This document shows, one piece after another, positions 1 to 5,706 of a DNA stretch of 6,203 bases. A program made the translations under genes and the position numbers. Position 1 is the first letter of the stretch. Each line of letters begins with the position of its first letter. The notes under the pieces were generated by a model, which did no database searches, was not told where the DNA came from, and saw only the letters and a program-made list of their open reading frames with translations. This stretch comes from an uncultured Faecalibacterium sp. (GTDB lineage: Bacteria > Bacillota > Clostridia > Oscillospirales > Ruminococcaceae): contig CAKTGS010000106.1 of assembly GCA_934561485.1 (NCBI GenBank), forward strand, positions 1 through 6,203. Direction: 5' to 3'.

Positions 1-180
1 ACCACAATTCGCTTGAGACTTTTCAGTCAACGAAAAAATGTAAGCAGTGATTATTCAGTTTTGAAGGCACGTCCTTCAATCGCAAGACAGAATAGAGAGT
101 CTTGGAAAACGGCATCTGTTGCGAAACGCAATCCAGCTGTTGTTGCCAACGATTCAAAAAGCTGGATTGCAGTAAAAATA
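1..180 (+). other. Non-coding hairpin-rich spacer upstream of 5S rRNA, probably rRNA spacer or leader
   Basis: No credible protein gene is seen here. The AT-rich stretch holds consecutive perfect stem-loops: 61-79 (7-bp stem TTGAAGG/CCTTCAA, 5-base loop), 83-104 (6-bp CAAGAC/GTCTTG, 10-base loop), and then two mutually exclusive ones, 119-131 (TTGCG/CGCAA, AAA loop) and 128-170 (11-bp GCAATCCAGCT/AGCTGGATTGC, 21-base loop). The string TTCAGTTTTGAAGG at 54-67 and the GGAAAAC run near 104-110 recall the spacer and processing-stem sequences of Firmicutes rRNA operons. I infer that this is the spacer between an upstream 23S gene and 5S. No recognisable 23S 3' end lies inside the window, so this stays uncertain. 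Confidence 0.4.
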
Positions 181-181
181 C

Positions 182-210
182 TGGACAAGTAAAGCACGAT
201 GTGTTATACT
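182..210 (+). promoter_or_regulatory. Sigma-A-type promoter of the 5S rRNA gene
   Basis: A -35 box TGGACA (182-187) and a -10 box TATACT (205-210) are separated by exactly 17 bases. Transcription would start near 217, about 9 bases before the mature 5S end at 226. Each hexamer differs from consensus at one base, which fits a strong constitutive stable-RNA promoter. It would allow 5S to be made independently of any upstream rRNA genes. Confidence 0.75.
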
Positions 211-225
211 GAGCCAGTCAGATCG

Positions 226-342
<117 letters not shown>

Positions 343-350
343 TAAATGAA

Positions 351-382
351 ACGCTTCAGGAGAGATCCTGAGGCGTTTTTTC
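351..382 (+). terminator. Intrinsic terminator of 5S rRNA
   Basis: An 11-bp stem (ACGCTTCAGGA 351-361 with TCCTGAGGCGT 366-376, one G-U pair) closes a GAGA tetraloop. It runs directly into a T-tract at 376-381. This is a textbook Rho-independent terminator placed 9 bases after the 5S helix. Confidence 0.92.
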
Positions 383-440
383 TTTGGGTGGCTGTCGGTG
401 TGACCGCTGGTCAGCTTGGCCCGAACAGATCTATGAAACG

Positions 441-475
441 AAAAGGGAGCCGCCAACTTACGTTGGAGACTCCCT
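441..475 (-). terminator. Intrinsic terminator of tRNA-Val
   Basis: Read on the minus strand, a 13-bp stem (arms 462-474 and 445-457, one mismatch and one G-U pair) closes a 4-base loop at 458-461 and is followed by TTTT (444-441). It starts about 9 bases beyond the tRNA 3' end. With the 5S terminator pointing the other way, it keeps the two convergent RNA genes from reading into each other. Confidence 0.85.
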
Positions 476-483
476 CTAACAAG

Positions 484-556
484 TGGACGGTACAGGACTC
501 GAACCTGTGACCTCCTGCACGTCAAGCAGATGCTCTACCAGCTGAGCTAACCGTCC
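484..556 (-). tRNA. tRNA-Val (anticodon GAC)
   Basis: A full 73-base cloverleaf can be folded on the minus strand: acceptor GGACGGT with ACCGTCC, D arm GCTC/GAGC with an 8-base loop holding GG, anticodon arm TCTGC/GCAGG around the loop TTGACGT, a 5-base variable loop AGGTC, and T arm ACAGG/CCTGT around TTCGAGT. The anticodon at positions 34-36 is GAC, which reads the valine codons GUC and GUU. The discriminator base is A. The genomic sequence after it is CTT, so the CCA end is not encoded and must be added by tRNA nucleotidyltransferase. A terminator follows, and a putative promoter lies upstream at 585-616. Confidence 0.96.
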
Positions 557-584
557 ATATTCTGTTTCTGCCGAAATCAGCTTG

Positions 585-616
585 ATTATATTACCATACC
601 TTCTGCCAAAATGCAA
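585..616 (-). promoter_or_regulatory. Putative promoter of tRNA-Val
   Basis: On the minus strand a TTGCAT -35-like box (616-611) precedes an AT-rich -10 region. The perfect TATAAT (590-585) sits 20 bases away, which is long. The overlapping TAATAT (593-588) gives the standard 17-base spacing, and a TG dinucleotide just upstream could help as an extended -10. Transcription would begin about 20 bases before the tRNA. The exact hexamer choice is uncertain. Confidence 0.5.
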
Positions 617-623
617 GCCCTTT

Positions 624-649
624 TTCAAAAATCGTAAAAGTTTTTTGAA
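624..649. repeat. AT-rich 8-bp inverted repeat between divergent promoters
   Basis: TTCAAAAA (624-631) and TTTTTGAA (642-649) form a perfect inverted repeat with a 10-base gap. It lies between the tRNA-Val promoter and the ruvC promoter. It could be an operator-like site or simply chance symmetry in A/T-rich DNA. Nothing else marks its function. Confidence 0.3.
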
Positions 650-719
650 CGGCCGGGCGGAAAGGCTTGTTTTTGGCGTGGCATCGAAGATCTGCGGCGG
701 CCTGCCGACAGGTTTCCGG

Positions 720-748
720 TTGCTCCCAACCAAGCGTTGTGATATAAT
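720..748 (+). promoter_or_regulatory. Putative promoter of ruvC
   Basis: A perfect -10 box TATAAT (743-748) is preceded, with 17-base spacing, by the weak -35-like TTGCTC (720-725). A second TATAAT occurs at 756-761 but has no -35 at proper distance. Transcription from the first would start near 755, giving a leader of about 35 bases before the ruvC ATG. No SOS-type operator is obvious by eye. Confidence 0.55.
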
Positions 749-789
749 AAGATACTATAATAGGAGTAGTGTCGGAAAGGGAACACAGC

Positions 790-1302
790 ATGAGAGTTTT
801 GGGCATCGACCCCGGGTATGCCATTGTGGGCTGGGGCGTGGTGGATTACGTGGGCAACCGCTTTGCGCCGGTGGATTTCGGTGCGGTGTGCACCGATGCG
901 GGGGTGCCGTTTGAGCGCCGTCTGGACCAGGTGTACGCTGGGGTAAAGGACGTGATGGAGCGGACAAAACCCGAGGCACTGGCCATTGAAAAACTGTTCT
1001 ACCAGCACAATCAGACCACTGTCATTGGCGTGGCCGAAGCTCGCGGGGTGATCTTGCTGGCGGCGGCGCAGGCGGGCCTGCCCATTTACGAATACACGCC
1101 CATGCAGGTCAAGCTGGCGGTTACCGGCTACGGCAAGGCGGTGAAAAAGCAGGTGCAGGAAATGACCCGGATGCTGCTGAGCCTGCCCGCTGTGCCCAAG
1201 CCCGATGACACCGCCGATGCGCTGGCCATGGCCATCACCTTCTGCCACACCAACGGCAACCAGCTCAACCGCTTTGCCCGCCGGGTGGCGGGCCCCATCT
1301 GA
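790..1302 (+). CDS. ruvC: Crossover junction endodeoxyribonuclease RuvC
   Basis: RuvC is the Holliday-junction resolvase. As a dimer it makes paired nicks across the four-way junction, using metal ions, after RuvAB has migrated it. The 170-residue product has the family's usual length and RNase-H-like fold signatures. It opens with MRVLGIDPG holding catalytic Asp7. Glu67 sits in AIEKLF, and Asp140 and Asp143 lie in the C-terminal DDTADALAMA motif, matching the four acidic residues of E. coli RuvC. I chose ATG 790 because RuvC proteins normally start MRxLGIDPG and a purine-rich GGAAAGGG lies 8 bases upstream. An in-frame GTG at 769 would add seven residues, but its AGGAG (762-766) is only 2 bases away, too close. 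The gene has its own likely promoter and is separated from ruvA by 146 bases. Confidence 0.97.
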   Translation: MRVLGIDPGYAIVGWGVVDYVGNRFAPVDFGAVCTDAGVPFERRLDQVYAGVKDVMERTKPEALAIEKLFYQHNQTTVIGVAEARGVILLAAAQAGLPIYEYTPMQVKLAVTGYGKAVKKQVQEMTRMLLSLPAVPKPDDTADALAMAITFCHTNGNQLNRFARRVAGPI

Positions 1303-1332
1303 CCGCATAGTACAGCCGCCCTGCAGGGCACG

Positions 1333-1411
1333 GAAATCAACTTTTGAAGATTGACCCAGAGCTTAAGCCTTCACCCCTTCCGGGGGAAGCCTTTTTCGGA
1401 AAATTGATTTC
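1333..1411. repeat. Nested inverted repeat in the ruvC-ruvA spacer
   Basis: GAAATCAA (1333-1340) plus TTTT (1342-1345) pairs with AAAA (1400-1403) plus TTGATTTC (1404-1411): 12 bp with a single bulged C. It encloses a second, GC-rich hairpin at 1365-1393. The whole element would fold as a long, two-tier stem. A separate perfect 12-bp palindrome, GCCCTGCAGGGC, lies just upstream at 1318-1329. The rest of the 146-base ruvC-ruvA gap holds the ruvA ribosome binding site. No convincing promoter is seen between ruvC and ruvA. Confidence 0.6.
1365..1396 (+). terminator. Terminator-like hairpin after ruvC
   Basis: The stem AAG-C-CTTC-(A)-CCCC (1365-1377) pairs with GGGGGAAG-C-CTT (1382-1393) around a TTCC loop, with one C-C mismatch and one bulged A. 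It is followed by a T run ending at 1396. This has the form of an intrinsic terminator. If fully active it would cut ruvAB off from the ruvC promoter, so partial read-through or attenuation is more plausible unless ruvA has an unseen promoter. Confidence 0.5.
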
Positions 1412-1448
1412 TGCCTGCGAGGCGATGGGTCTTGACTGAGAGGATTCT

Positions 1449-2060
1449 ATGATCTACTGTCTGACTGGAAAAATCGTGAAAAAAAGCCTGAACGCCGTGG
1501 TGCTCAGCTGCGGCGGGGTGGGGTATTATGCCCAGTGCCCGGCCAGCGTGGCCGGGGCACTGCCGGGCGTTGGCAACGAAGCCACCCTTTACACCGTGAT
1601 GAGCGTGACCGAAAACGATGTGAGCTTGTACGGTTTTGCCAACGAGGAACAGCAGGCCTGCTTTGAGCTGCTGACCTCGGTTTCCGGCGTGGGCGCAAAG
1701 GTAGGCCTGGCCATTCTGAGCGTCATGGAGCCGCAGCGGGTAGCGCTGGCCATTTCGGCGGGAGACCACAAGGCCTTCAAGGCGGCATCCGGCGTTGGCC
1801 CCAAGCTGGCCCAGCGCATTGTGCTGGAGCTGAAGGACAAAGTTGCCAAGGGCTTTGTGGACGGCATCTCGCTGGAAGATGTGGCCGGGGCGGCAGCCGA
1901 CACACCGGCTTCTCAGAGCAGCGCCCAGGCCATTGCGGCGCTGGTGTCGCTGGGGTACAGCCAGAGCGAAGCCGCACTGGCCATTTCCAAAATTGACGGA
2001 ACGCTGCCCGTGGAAGAGATCATCAAGCTGGCTCTGCGGAGCATGGCAGGCAGGAGGTAA
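1449..2060 (+). CDS. ruvA: Holliday junction branch migration protein RuvA
   Basis: RuvA tetramers hold the Holliday junction in a flat square and load the RuvB motor rings. The product has 203 residues, the normal family length. The N-terminal OB-fold covers about residues 1-63, with the GGVGYYAQ strand at 22-29 and the typical SLYGF end at 59-63. Two helix-hairpin-helix DNA-binding motifs follow: SVSGVGAK (77-84) and AASGVGPK (112-119). A low-complexity Ala/Ser/Asp linker (about 145-160) leads to the C-terminal three-helix domain that contacts RuvB (about 160-200, SLGYSQSEA). The acidic pin reads TEND (54-57), so E. coli Glu55 is kept but Asp56 is aligned with Asn, with Asp one residue later. 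The start is set by MIYxLxG and the AGAGG sequence 5 bases upstream. ruvB follows 3 bases after the stop. Confidence 0.97.
   Translation: MIYCLTGKIVKKSLNAVVLSCGGVGYYAQCPASVAGALPGVGNEATLYTVMSVTENDVSLYGFANEEQQACFELLTSVSGVGAKVGLAILSVMEPQRVALAISAGDHKAFKAASGVGPKLAQRIVLELKDKVAKGFVDGISLEDVAGAAADTPASQSSAQAIAALVSLGYSQSEAALAISKIDGTLPVEEIIKLALRSMAGRR
2052..2057 (+). promoter_or_regulatory. Ribosome binding site of ruvB, abutting the ruvA stop
   Basis: A consensus AGGAGG sits inside the last ruvA codons, directly before its TAA (2058-2060), with 6 bases to the ruvB ATG at 2064. It fixes the ruvB start and points to translational coupling of the RuvA clamp and RuvB motor. Confidence 0.85.
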
Positions 2061-2063
2061 ACA

Positions 2064-3119
2064 ATGCAGGACGATACCGCGCTGTACGGCGCACGCATGA
2101 TGCAGCCCAGCATGACCCCGGCGGACAACGAGGAGAACAATCTTCGTCCGCAGCATCTGGAGGACTACATCGGACAGGAAAAGGTCAAGCAGAACCTGAA
2201 GATCTATCTGGAAGCCGCCAAACGGCGTGGGGAACCCATGGATCACATTCTGCTCTACGGCCCGCCGGGTCTGGGCAAGACCACCCTGGCTGGCATCATT
2301 GCCAACGAGATGGGGGTGCAGATCCGCATCACCAGCGGCCCGGCCATTGAAAAGCCCGGCGACCTTGCCGCCCTGCTGACCAACCTGCAGGAGGGCGATG
2401 TGCTGTTCATTGACGAGATCCACCGCCTGTCCCGGCAGGTGGAAGAGGTGTTGTACCCGGCGCTGGAAGATTATGCCCTGGACATCATGATCGGCAAAGG
2501 CCCCAGCGCCCAGAGCATCCGCATCAATCTGCCCCGGTTCACGCTGGTGGGCGCTACCACCCGTGCCGGACAGATCACCGGCCCGCTGCGCGACCGCTTT
2601 GGCGTGCTGCTCAAGCTGGAGCTGTACAGCCCGGATGAGCTGAGCCGCATCATCCAGCGGTCGGCGGGCATCCTGGACCAGCCCATCACGCCGGAAGGTG
2701 CCTACGAGCTGGCCAAGTGCAGCCGGGGCACCCCCCGTGTGGCCAACCGCTTTTTGAAGCGCATCCGCGACTTTGCCACGGTGCTGGGCGATGGCATCAT
2801 CGACCGGGACGTGGCCCTGCTGGGCCTGAAGCGCATGGATGTGGATGCGCTGGGACTGGATGAGTTGGACCGCAGCCTGCTGCGTGCCATCATCGAGATG
2901 TACAGCGGCGGCCCCGTGGGCCTGGAAACGCTGGCTGTGGCCCTGGGCGAAGAAGCCGTTACGCTGGAGGACATGTGCGAGCCGTATCTGATGCAGATGG
3001 GTTTTTTGACTCGCACGCCCCGCGGCCGCTGTGCCACCCGCCTGGCCTACGAGCACCTGGGCATGAAGGCCCCGGAGACCGGCAGCGCCGAAGAAAACGG
3101 CCAGCAGAGCCTGTTTTGA
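2064..3119 (+). CDS. ruvB: Holliday junction branch migration ATPase RuvB
   Basis: RuvB is the AAA+ motor that forms hexameric rings on the RuvA-bound junction and pulls DNA through, driving branch migration. The product has 351 residues; the family usually has 330-350. Visible elements in order are: Walker A GPPGLGKT (66-73), Walker B LFIDEIH (114-120), sensor 1 GATTRAG (163-169), the LRDRFG segment with the arginine finger (175-180), sensor 2 GTPRVANR (222-229), and the C-terminal winged helix ending in TRTPRGR (316-322), which binds DNA. The first 25 residues are a variable, acidic leader before the conserved [12 protein letters not shown]. The last 15 residues (from about 337) are a polar tail ending SLF. 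It is co-transcribed with ruvA. All ATPase residues are present, so it should be active. Confidence 0.98.
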   Translation: MQDDTALYGARMMQPSMTPADNEENNLRPQHLEDYIGQEKVKQNLKIYLEAAKRRGEPMDHILLYGPPGLGKTTLAGIIANEMGVQIRITSGPAIEKPGDLAALLTNLQEGDVLFIDEIHRLSRQVEEVLYPALEDYALDIMIGKGPSAQSIRINLPRFTLVGATTRAGQITGPLRDRFGVLLKLELYSPDELSRIIQRSAGILDQPITPEGAYELAKCSRGTPRVANRFLKRIRDFATVLGDGIIDRDVALLGLKRMDVDALGLDELDRSLLRAIIEMYSGGPVGLETLAVALGEEAVTLEDMCEPYLMQMGFLTRTPRGRCATRLAYEHLGMKAPETGSAEENGQQSLF

Positions 3120-3127
3120 AGAAAGTA

Positions 3128-3198
3128 CCCGCATCAGTCACCTGCGGTGACAGCTTTCCCCCGGCCGGGGGAAGGTGACCCGAAGGGTCGGATGAGGG
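3128..3198. repeat. Composite palindromic (BIME/REP-like) element between ruvB and glmM
   Basis: Three adjacent hairpins lie inside a weaker outer stem. The outer arms are CCCGCATC (3128-3135) and GATGAGGG (3191-3198), with one mismatch. Inside are GTCACC-TGC-GGTGAC (3137-3151), an 11-bp near-perfect palindrome with one G-U pair (3154-3164 with 3165-3175) centred on GGCC, and GACCC-GAA-GGGTC (3177-3189). Read outward from the centre, both halves follow one pattern: GGGGGAA, a TG, a small hairpin with a 3-base loop, then (T/G)GATG(A/C)GGG. It is therefore two inverted copies of one motif. There is no T-tract, so it is not a standard intrinsic terminator. It fills most of the 106-base gap before glmM. 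Confidence 0.7.
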
Positions 3199-3225
3199 CG
3201 TAAACCTGAAAGTGGGGGAATTATT

Positions 3226-4581
3226 ATGGGAAAATATTTTGGAACCGATGGTGTGCGCGGCGTGGCCGGTGCAGACCTGACCTGTGAACTTGCCATGAAG
3301 CTGGGCCGCGGCGCAGCGGCCGTGCTGACCGGAAGCGTGGGCCGCCGCCCCCGCATCCTCATCGGCAAGGATACCCGCCAGTCCGGCGATATGCTGGAAG
3401 CTGCTCTGACCGCCGGTCTGTGCAGCGTGGGTGCAGACGTGGAGAGCCTGGGTGTGCTGCCCACCCCCGCCGTGGCCTACCTGGTGCGCAAGTACCACGC
3501 AGACGCCGGTGTGGTGATTTCGGCATCACACAACCCGATGGAATTCAACGGCATCAAGATCTTTGCGGGCAGCGGCTACAAGCTGCCGGACGAGGTGGAA
3601 AACGAGATCGAAGCCTACATTGACAACAACGGTGCCGGCATCGAGCTGAAAACCGGGGACGATGTGGGCCGCGTGTACCGCCGCGAGGACGGCTTGCAGG
3701 ATTATGTGGACCATCTGTACGAGTCTATCCACGGCGACCTGACCGGCCTGAACGTCTGCATCGACTGCGCCAACGGTGCATCGGCTGCCGTGGCCCAGAA
3801 GCTGTTCCCCCGCCTGGGGGCCAAGTGCACCTTTATCGGCGTGACGCCGGACGGCGAGAACATCAACAAGGGCGTGGGCAGCACCCACCTGGACAACCTG
3901 GAAAAGGCCGTGGTGGACGGCGGCTTTGACTGCGGCATTGCTTTTGACGGCGATGCCGACCGCTGCCTTGCCTGCGATGAAAAGGGCCACGAGATGGACG
4001 GCGACAAGATCATTGCCCTGCTGGCCATGAGCATGAAGGAAAAGAACTGCCTGGACGGCAATACCGCCGTGGTGACCGTCATGTCCAACCTGGGCTTCAT
4101 CAAATTTATGGAAGCGCAGGGCATTGAGACCGAGAAAACTGCCGTGGGCGACCGCTACGTGCTGGAAAATATGCGCGAAAACGGCTACGCCATTGGCGGT
4201 GAGCAGAGCGGCCACGTGATCCTGATGCACCACGCCACCACCGGTGACGGAGAGCTGACCGCCGGCAAGCTGCTCAAGCTGCTGGCTGAGAGCGGCAAGA
4301 AGATGAGCGAGCTGAACGAGGTGTATGCCCAGTACCCGCAGGTGCTGGTGAACGTGACCGCCAATGCCGCCCAGAAGGCCGCCTACAAGGAGGACGAGGT
4401 GCTGGCCGGGTTCATTGAGAACGAACAGCAGAAGCTGATGGGCATGGGCCGTGTGCTGGTGCGCGTGTCCGGAACGGAGCCGAAGATCCGCGTGATGGTG
4501 GAGGGCCAGGACCTGGAAGCCATCCACCGCTGTGCAGACCGCATTGTGGAAAAGATCAACAAACGAATTCTGAAGCAGTAA
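3226..4581 (+). CDS. glmM: Phosphoglucosamine mutase GlmM
   Basis: GlmM interconverts glucosamine-6-phosphate and glucosamine-1-phosphate in the cytoplasm, the step before GlmU on the way to UDP-GlcNAc, peptidoglycan and other cell-wall polymers. The 451-residue product has the family length and all four alpha-D-phosphohexomutase domains. It begins GKYFGTDGVRG (2-12). The active-site loop ISASHNPMEFNGIK (98-111) carries the phosphoserine Ser101. The metal-binding loop is DGDADR (241-246), the sugar-specificity loop is GGEQSGH (324-330), and the phosphate-binding loop is RVSGTEPKIR (413-422). The loop types point to GlmM rather than phosphoglucomutase/phosphomannomutase. The start is supported by GGGGG at 3214-3218, 7 bases upstream. 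The methyltransferase gene follows after 13 bases, which suggests co-transcription. The usual glmM partners cdaA and cdaR are not next to it here. Confidence 0.97.
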   Translation: MGKYFGTDGVRGVAGADLTCELAMKLGRGAAAVLTGSVGRRPRILIGKDTRQSGDMLEAALTAGLCSVGADVESLGVLPTPAVAYLVRKYHADAGVVISASHNPMEFNGIKIFAGSGYKLPDEVENEIEAYIDNNGAGIELKTGDDVGRVYRREDGLQDYVDHLYESIHGDLTGLNVCIDCANGASAAVAQKLFPRLGAKCTFIGVTPDGENINKGVGSTHLDNLEKAVVDGGFDCGIAFDGDADRCLACDEKGHEMDGDKIIALLAMSMKEKNCLDGNTAVVTVMSNLGFIKFMEAQGIETEKTAVGDRYVLENMRENGYAIGGEQSGHVILMHHATTGDGELTAGKLLKLLAESGKKMSELNEVYAQYPQVLVNVTANAAQKAAYKEDEVLAGFIENEQQKLMGMGRVLVRVSGTEPKIRVMVEGQDLEAIHRCADRIVEKINKRILKQ

Positions 4582-4594
4582 AAAGGAGAACGCT

Positions 4595-5470
4595 ATGCGC
4601 CCTGCAGATACCTGGAAAGATTATGAACTGCTGGATGCTACCGAAGGCAACCGGCTGGAGCGCTGGGGCGAGACCATCCTGATCCGCCCGGACCCGCAGG
4701 TGGTGTGGAAAACCCCGAAGCAAAGCCCCCTGTGGGCCAAGGCGGATGCTGTTTACCACCGCTCCAATCAGGGCGGCGGCGAGTGGGAATACAAGCGCCG
4801 TCTGCCGGAAAAATGGAAGATCAGCTGTGGCGAAGGGGAGGATAAGCTTACCCTCATCGTCAGCCCCACCGGCTTCAAGCACACCGGCGTGTTCCCGGAG
4901 CAGGCCGTGAACTGGGCCTGGTACCAGCAGAAGATCCGCGCCGCCGGCCGCCCGGTGAAGGTGCTGAACCTGTTTGGCTACACCGGCGGTGCCACCCTGG
5001 CCTGCGCGGCGGCGGGCGCTACCGTCTGCCATGTGGATGCCTCCAAGGGCATTGTGGCCTGGGGCAAGGACAATGCCGTGGCCAGCGGCCTGGCCGACCG
5101 ACCCATCCGCTGGCTGGTGGACGACTGCGCCAAGTTCGTGGCGCGGGAAAAGCGCCGCGGCAACACGTACGATGGCATCATCATGGACCCGCCCAGCTAT
5201 GGCCGCGGCCCCGGCGGTGAGATCTGGAAGCTGGAGGACTGCATCTACGACCTGGTCAGCCAGTGCGAAGAAGTGCTGAGCGACAAGCCGCTGTTCTTTG
5301 CGGTCAACAGCTACACCACCGGCCTTTCGCCCGCTGTTATGGAGTACATGCTCAAGACTACGCTGGTGCCCCGCTTTGGCGGCAAGACCAGCTGCGATGA
5401 GATCGGCCTGCCGGTGTCTGCCACCGGCGGCGTGGTGCCCTGCGGTGCAACGGCCATCTGGGAAGAATAA
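4595..5470 (+). CDS. Class I SAM-dependent methyltransferase, RlmI-like (COG1092-type)
   Basis: This 291-residue protein has a Rossmann-type SAM-binding domain in its C-terminal two thirds. Motif I is VLNLFGYTGG (123-132), the acidic SAM-ribose residue is Asp148 in HVDAS, DD at 176-177 marks the adenine-contacting region, and motif IV is DPPSYG (198-203). This arrangement matches the RlmI/YccW-type 23S rRNA cytosine methyltransferases and related proteins. It is much shorter than RlmI (about 396 residues) and I see no PUA RNA-binding domain. The N-terminal 110 residues are instead rich in Trp, Lys and Arg. The substrate is probably RNA but is not shown by the sequence. A consensus AGGAG lies 6 bases upstream of the ATG, and the 13-base gap puts the gene in one operon with glmM. 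No membrane segments or signal peptide are seen. Confidence 0.85.
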   Translation: MRPADTWKDYELLDATEGNRLERWGETILIRPDPQVVWKTPKQSPLWAKADAVYHRSNQGGGEWEYKRRLPEKWKISCGEGEDKLTLIVSPTGFKHTGVFPEQAVNWAWYQQKIRAAGRPVKVLNLFGYTGGATLACAAAGATVCHVDASKGIVAWGKDNAVASGLADRPIRWLVDDCAKFVAREKRRGNTYDGIIMDPPSYGRGPGGEIWKLEDCIYDLVSQCEEVLSDKPLFFAVNSYTTGLSPAVMEYMLKTTLVPRFGGKTSCDEIGLPVSATGGVVPCGATAIWEE

Positions 5471-5480
5471 GAGAAAAAAG

Positions 5481-5622
5481 GGCTCGCCCTCTCAGCTTCG
5501 CGTTGCTCAGCAGCTCCCCCAAAGGGGGAGCCCTTGGCAAAACCGGAAAGTTTACCGTACTGCCAAGGCCTCTCACTTTGGGAGAGGTGGCATCGCGCAG
5601 CGATGACGGAGAGGGCGAGGCC
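5481..5622. repeat. Large composite palindromic element downstream of the methyltransferase
   Basis: A perfect 11-bp outer stem, CTCGCCCTCTC (5483-5493) with GAGAGGGCGAG (5609-5619), encloses 115 bases packed with hairpins. These are GTTGC-TCA-GCAGC (5502-5514, one G-U pair), GCTCCCCC-AAA-GGGGGAGC (5513-5531), CCTTGGCA/TGCCAAGG (5532-5539 with 5561-5568), CCTCTC/GAGAGG (5569-5574 with 5582-5587) and CATCGC-GCA-GCGATG (5591-5605). The right half (GGAGAGGTGG, hairpin, ACGGAGAGGGCGAG) and the minus-strand reading of the left half (GGGGGAGCTG, hairpin, CTGAGAGGGCGAG) have the same plan, as in the ruvB-glmM element. No ORF or transposase is inside. It could be a MITE or BIME-like repeat. It occupies most of the 236-base gap to the transporter gene and may also limit read-through. 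Confidence 0.7.
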
Positions 5623-5665
5623 GCTAAAAATAAACAAGCAATCAATTTCAATAGAATGGGGTACA

Positions 5666-5682
5666 GCCCCTTTCAGAGGGGC
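5666..5682 (+). promoter_or_regulatory. Short GC hairpin in the leader of the ECF ATPase gene
   Basis: GCCCCT (5666-5671) pairs with AGGGGC (5677-5682) around a 5-base loop, ending 24 bases before the ATG. There is no T-tract after it. I see no known riboswitch consensus in 5623-5706, and no promoter with both boxes; TAGAAT at 5652-5657 lacks a -35 at proper distance. The role is unknown. Confidence 0.35.
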
Positions 5683-5706
5683 GCACCACCAGAAAGAGAA
5701 ACGCAA

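Noticed and set aside
484..556. tRNA as a phage or island attachment site
   Set aside because: No integrase gene and no second copy of the tRNA 3' end are present in the window.
582..914. Plus-strand open frame of 110 codons between the tRNA and ruvC
   Set aside because: It runs through the divergent promoters and into ruvC in another frame. It has no plausible ribosome binding site and no family signature.
1371..3134. 587-codon open frame on the minus strand across ruvA and ruvB
   Set aside because: It is a mirror of GC-rich coding DNA: very rich in His, Gln, Ala and Gly, with no recognisable motif. RuvA and RuvB on the plus strand have complete family motifs over the same bases.
3526..4527. 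333-codon minus-strand open frame opposite glmM
   Set aside because: Composition is dominated by His, Val, Ala and Gln, as expected for antisense to a GC-rich gene. glmM itself is fully intact.
5481..5622. CRISPR array or attC-type integron site
   Set aside because: The repeats are inverted and diverged, not direct with regular spacers, and no cas gene or integron integrase gene is nearby.
5311..5706. Open frames on the minus strand across the repeat at 5481-5622
   Set aside because: The sequence is explained by hairpins and by the methyltransferase 3' end. The predicted peptides resemble translated repeats.
5623..5706. Possible riboswitch (cobalamin, thiamine or riboflavin type) upstream of the ECF ATPase
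   Set aside because: The leader is only about 80 bases with one short hairpin, and none of the consensus boxes of these riboswitches could be seen.
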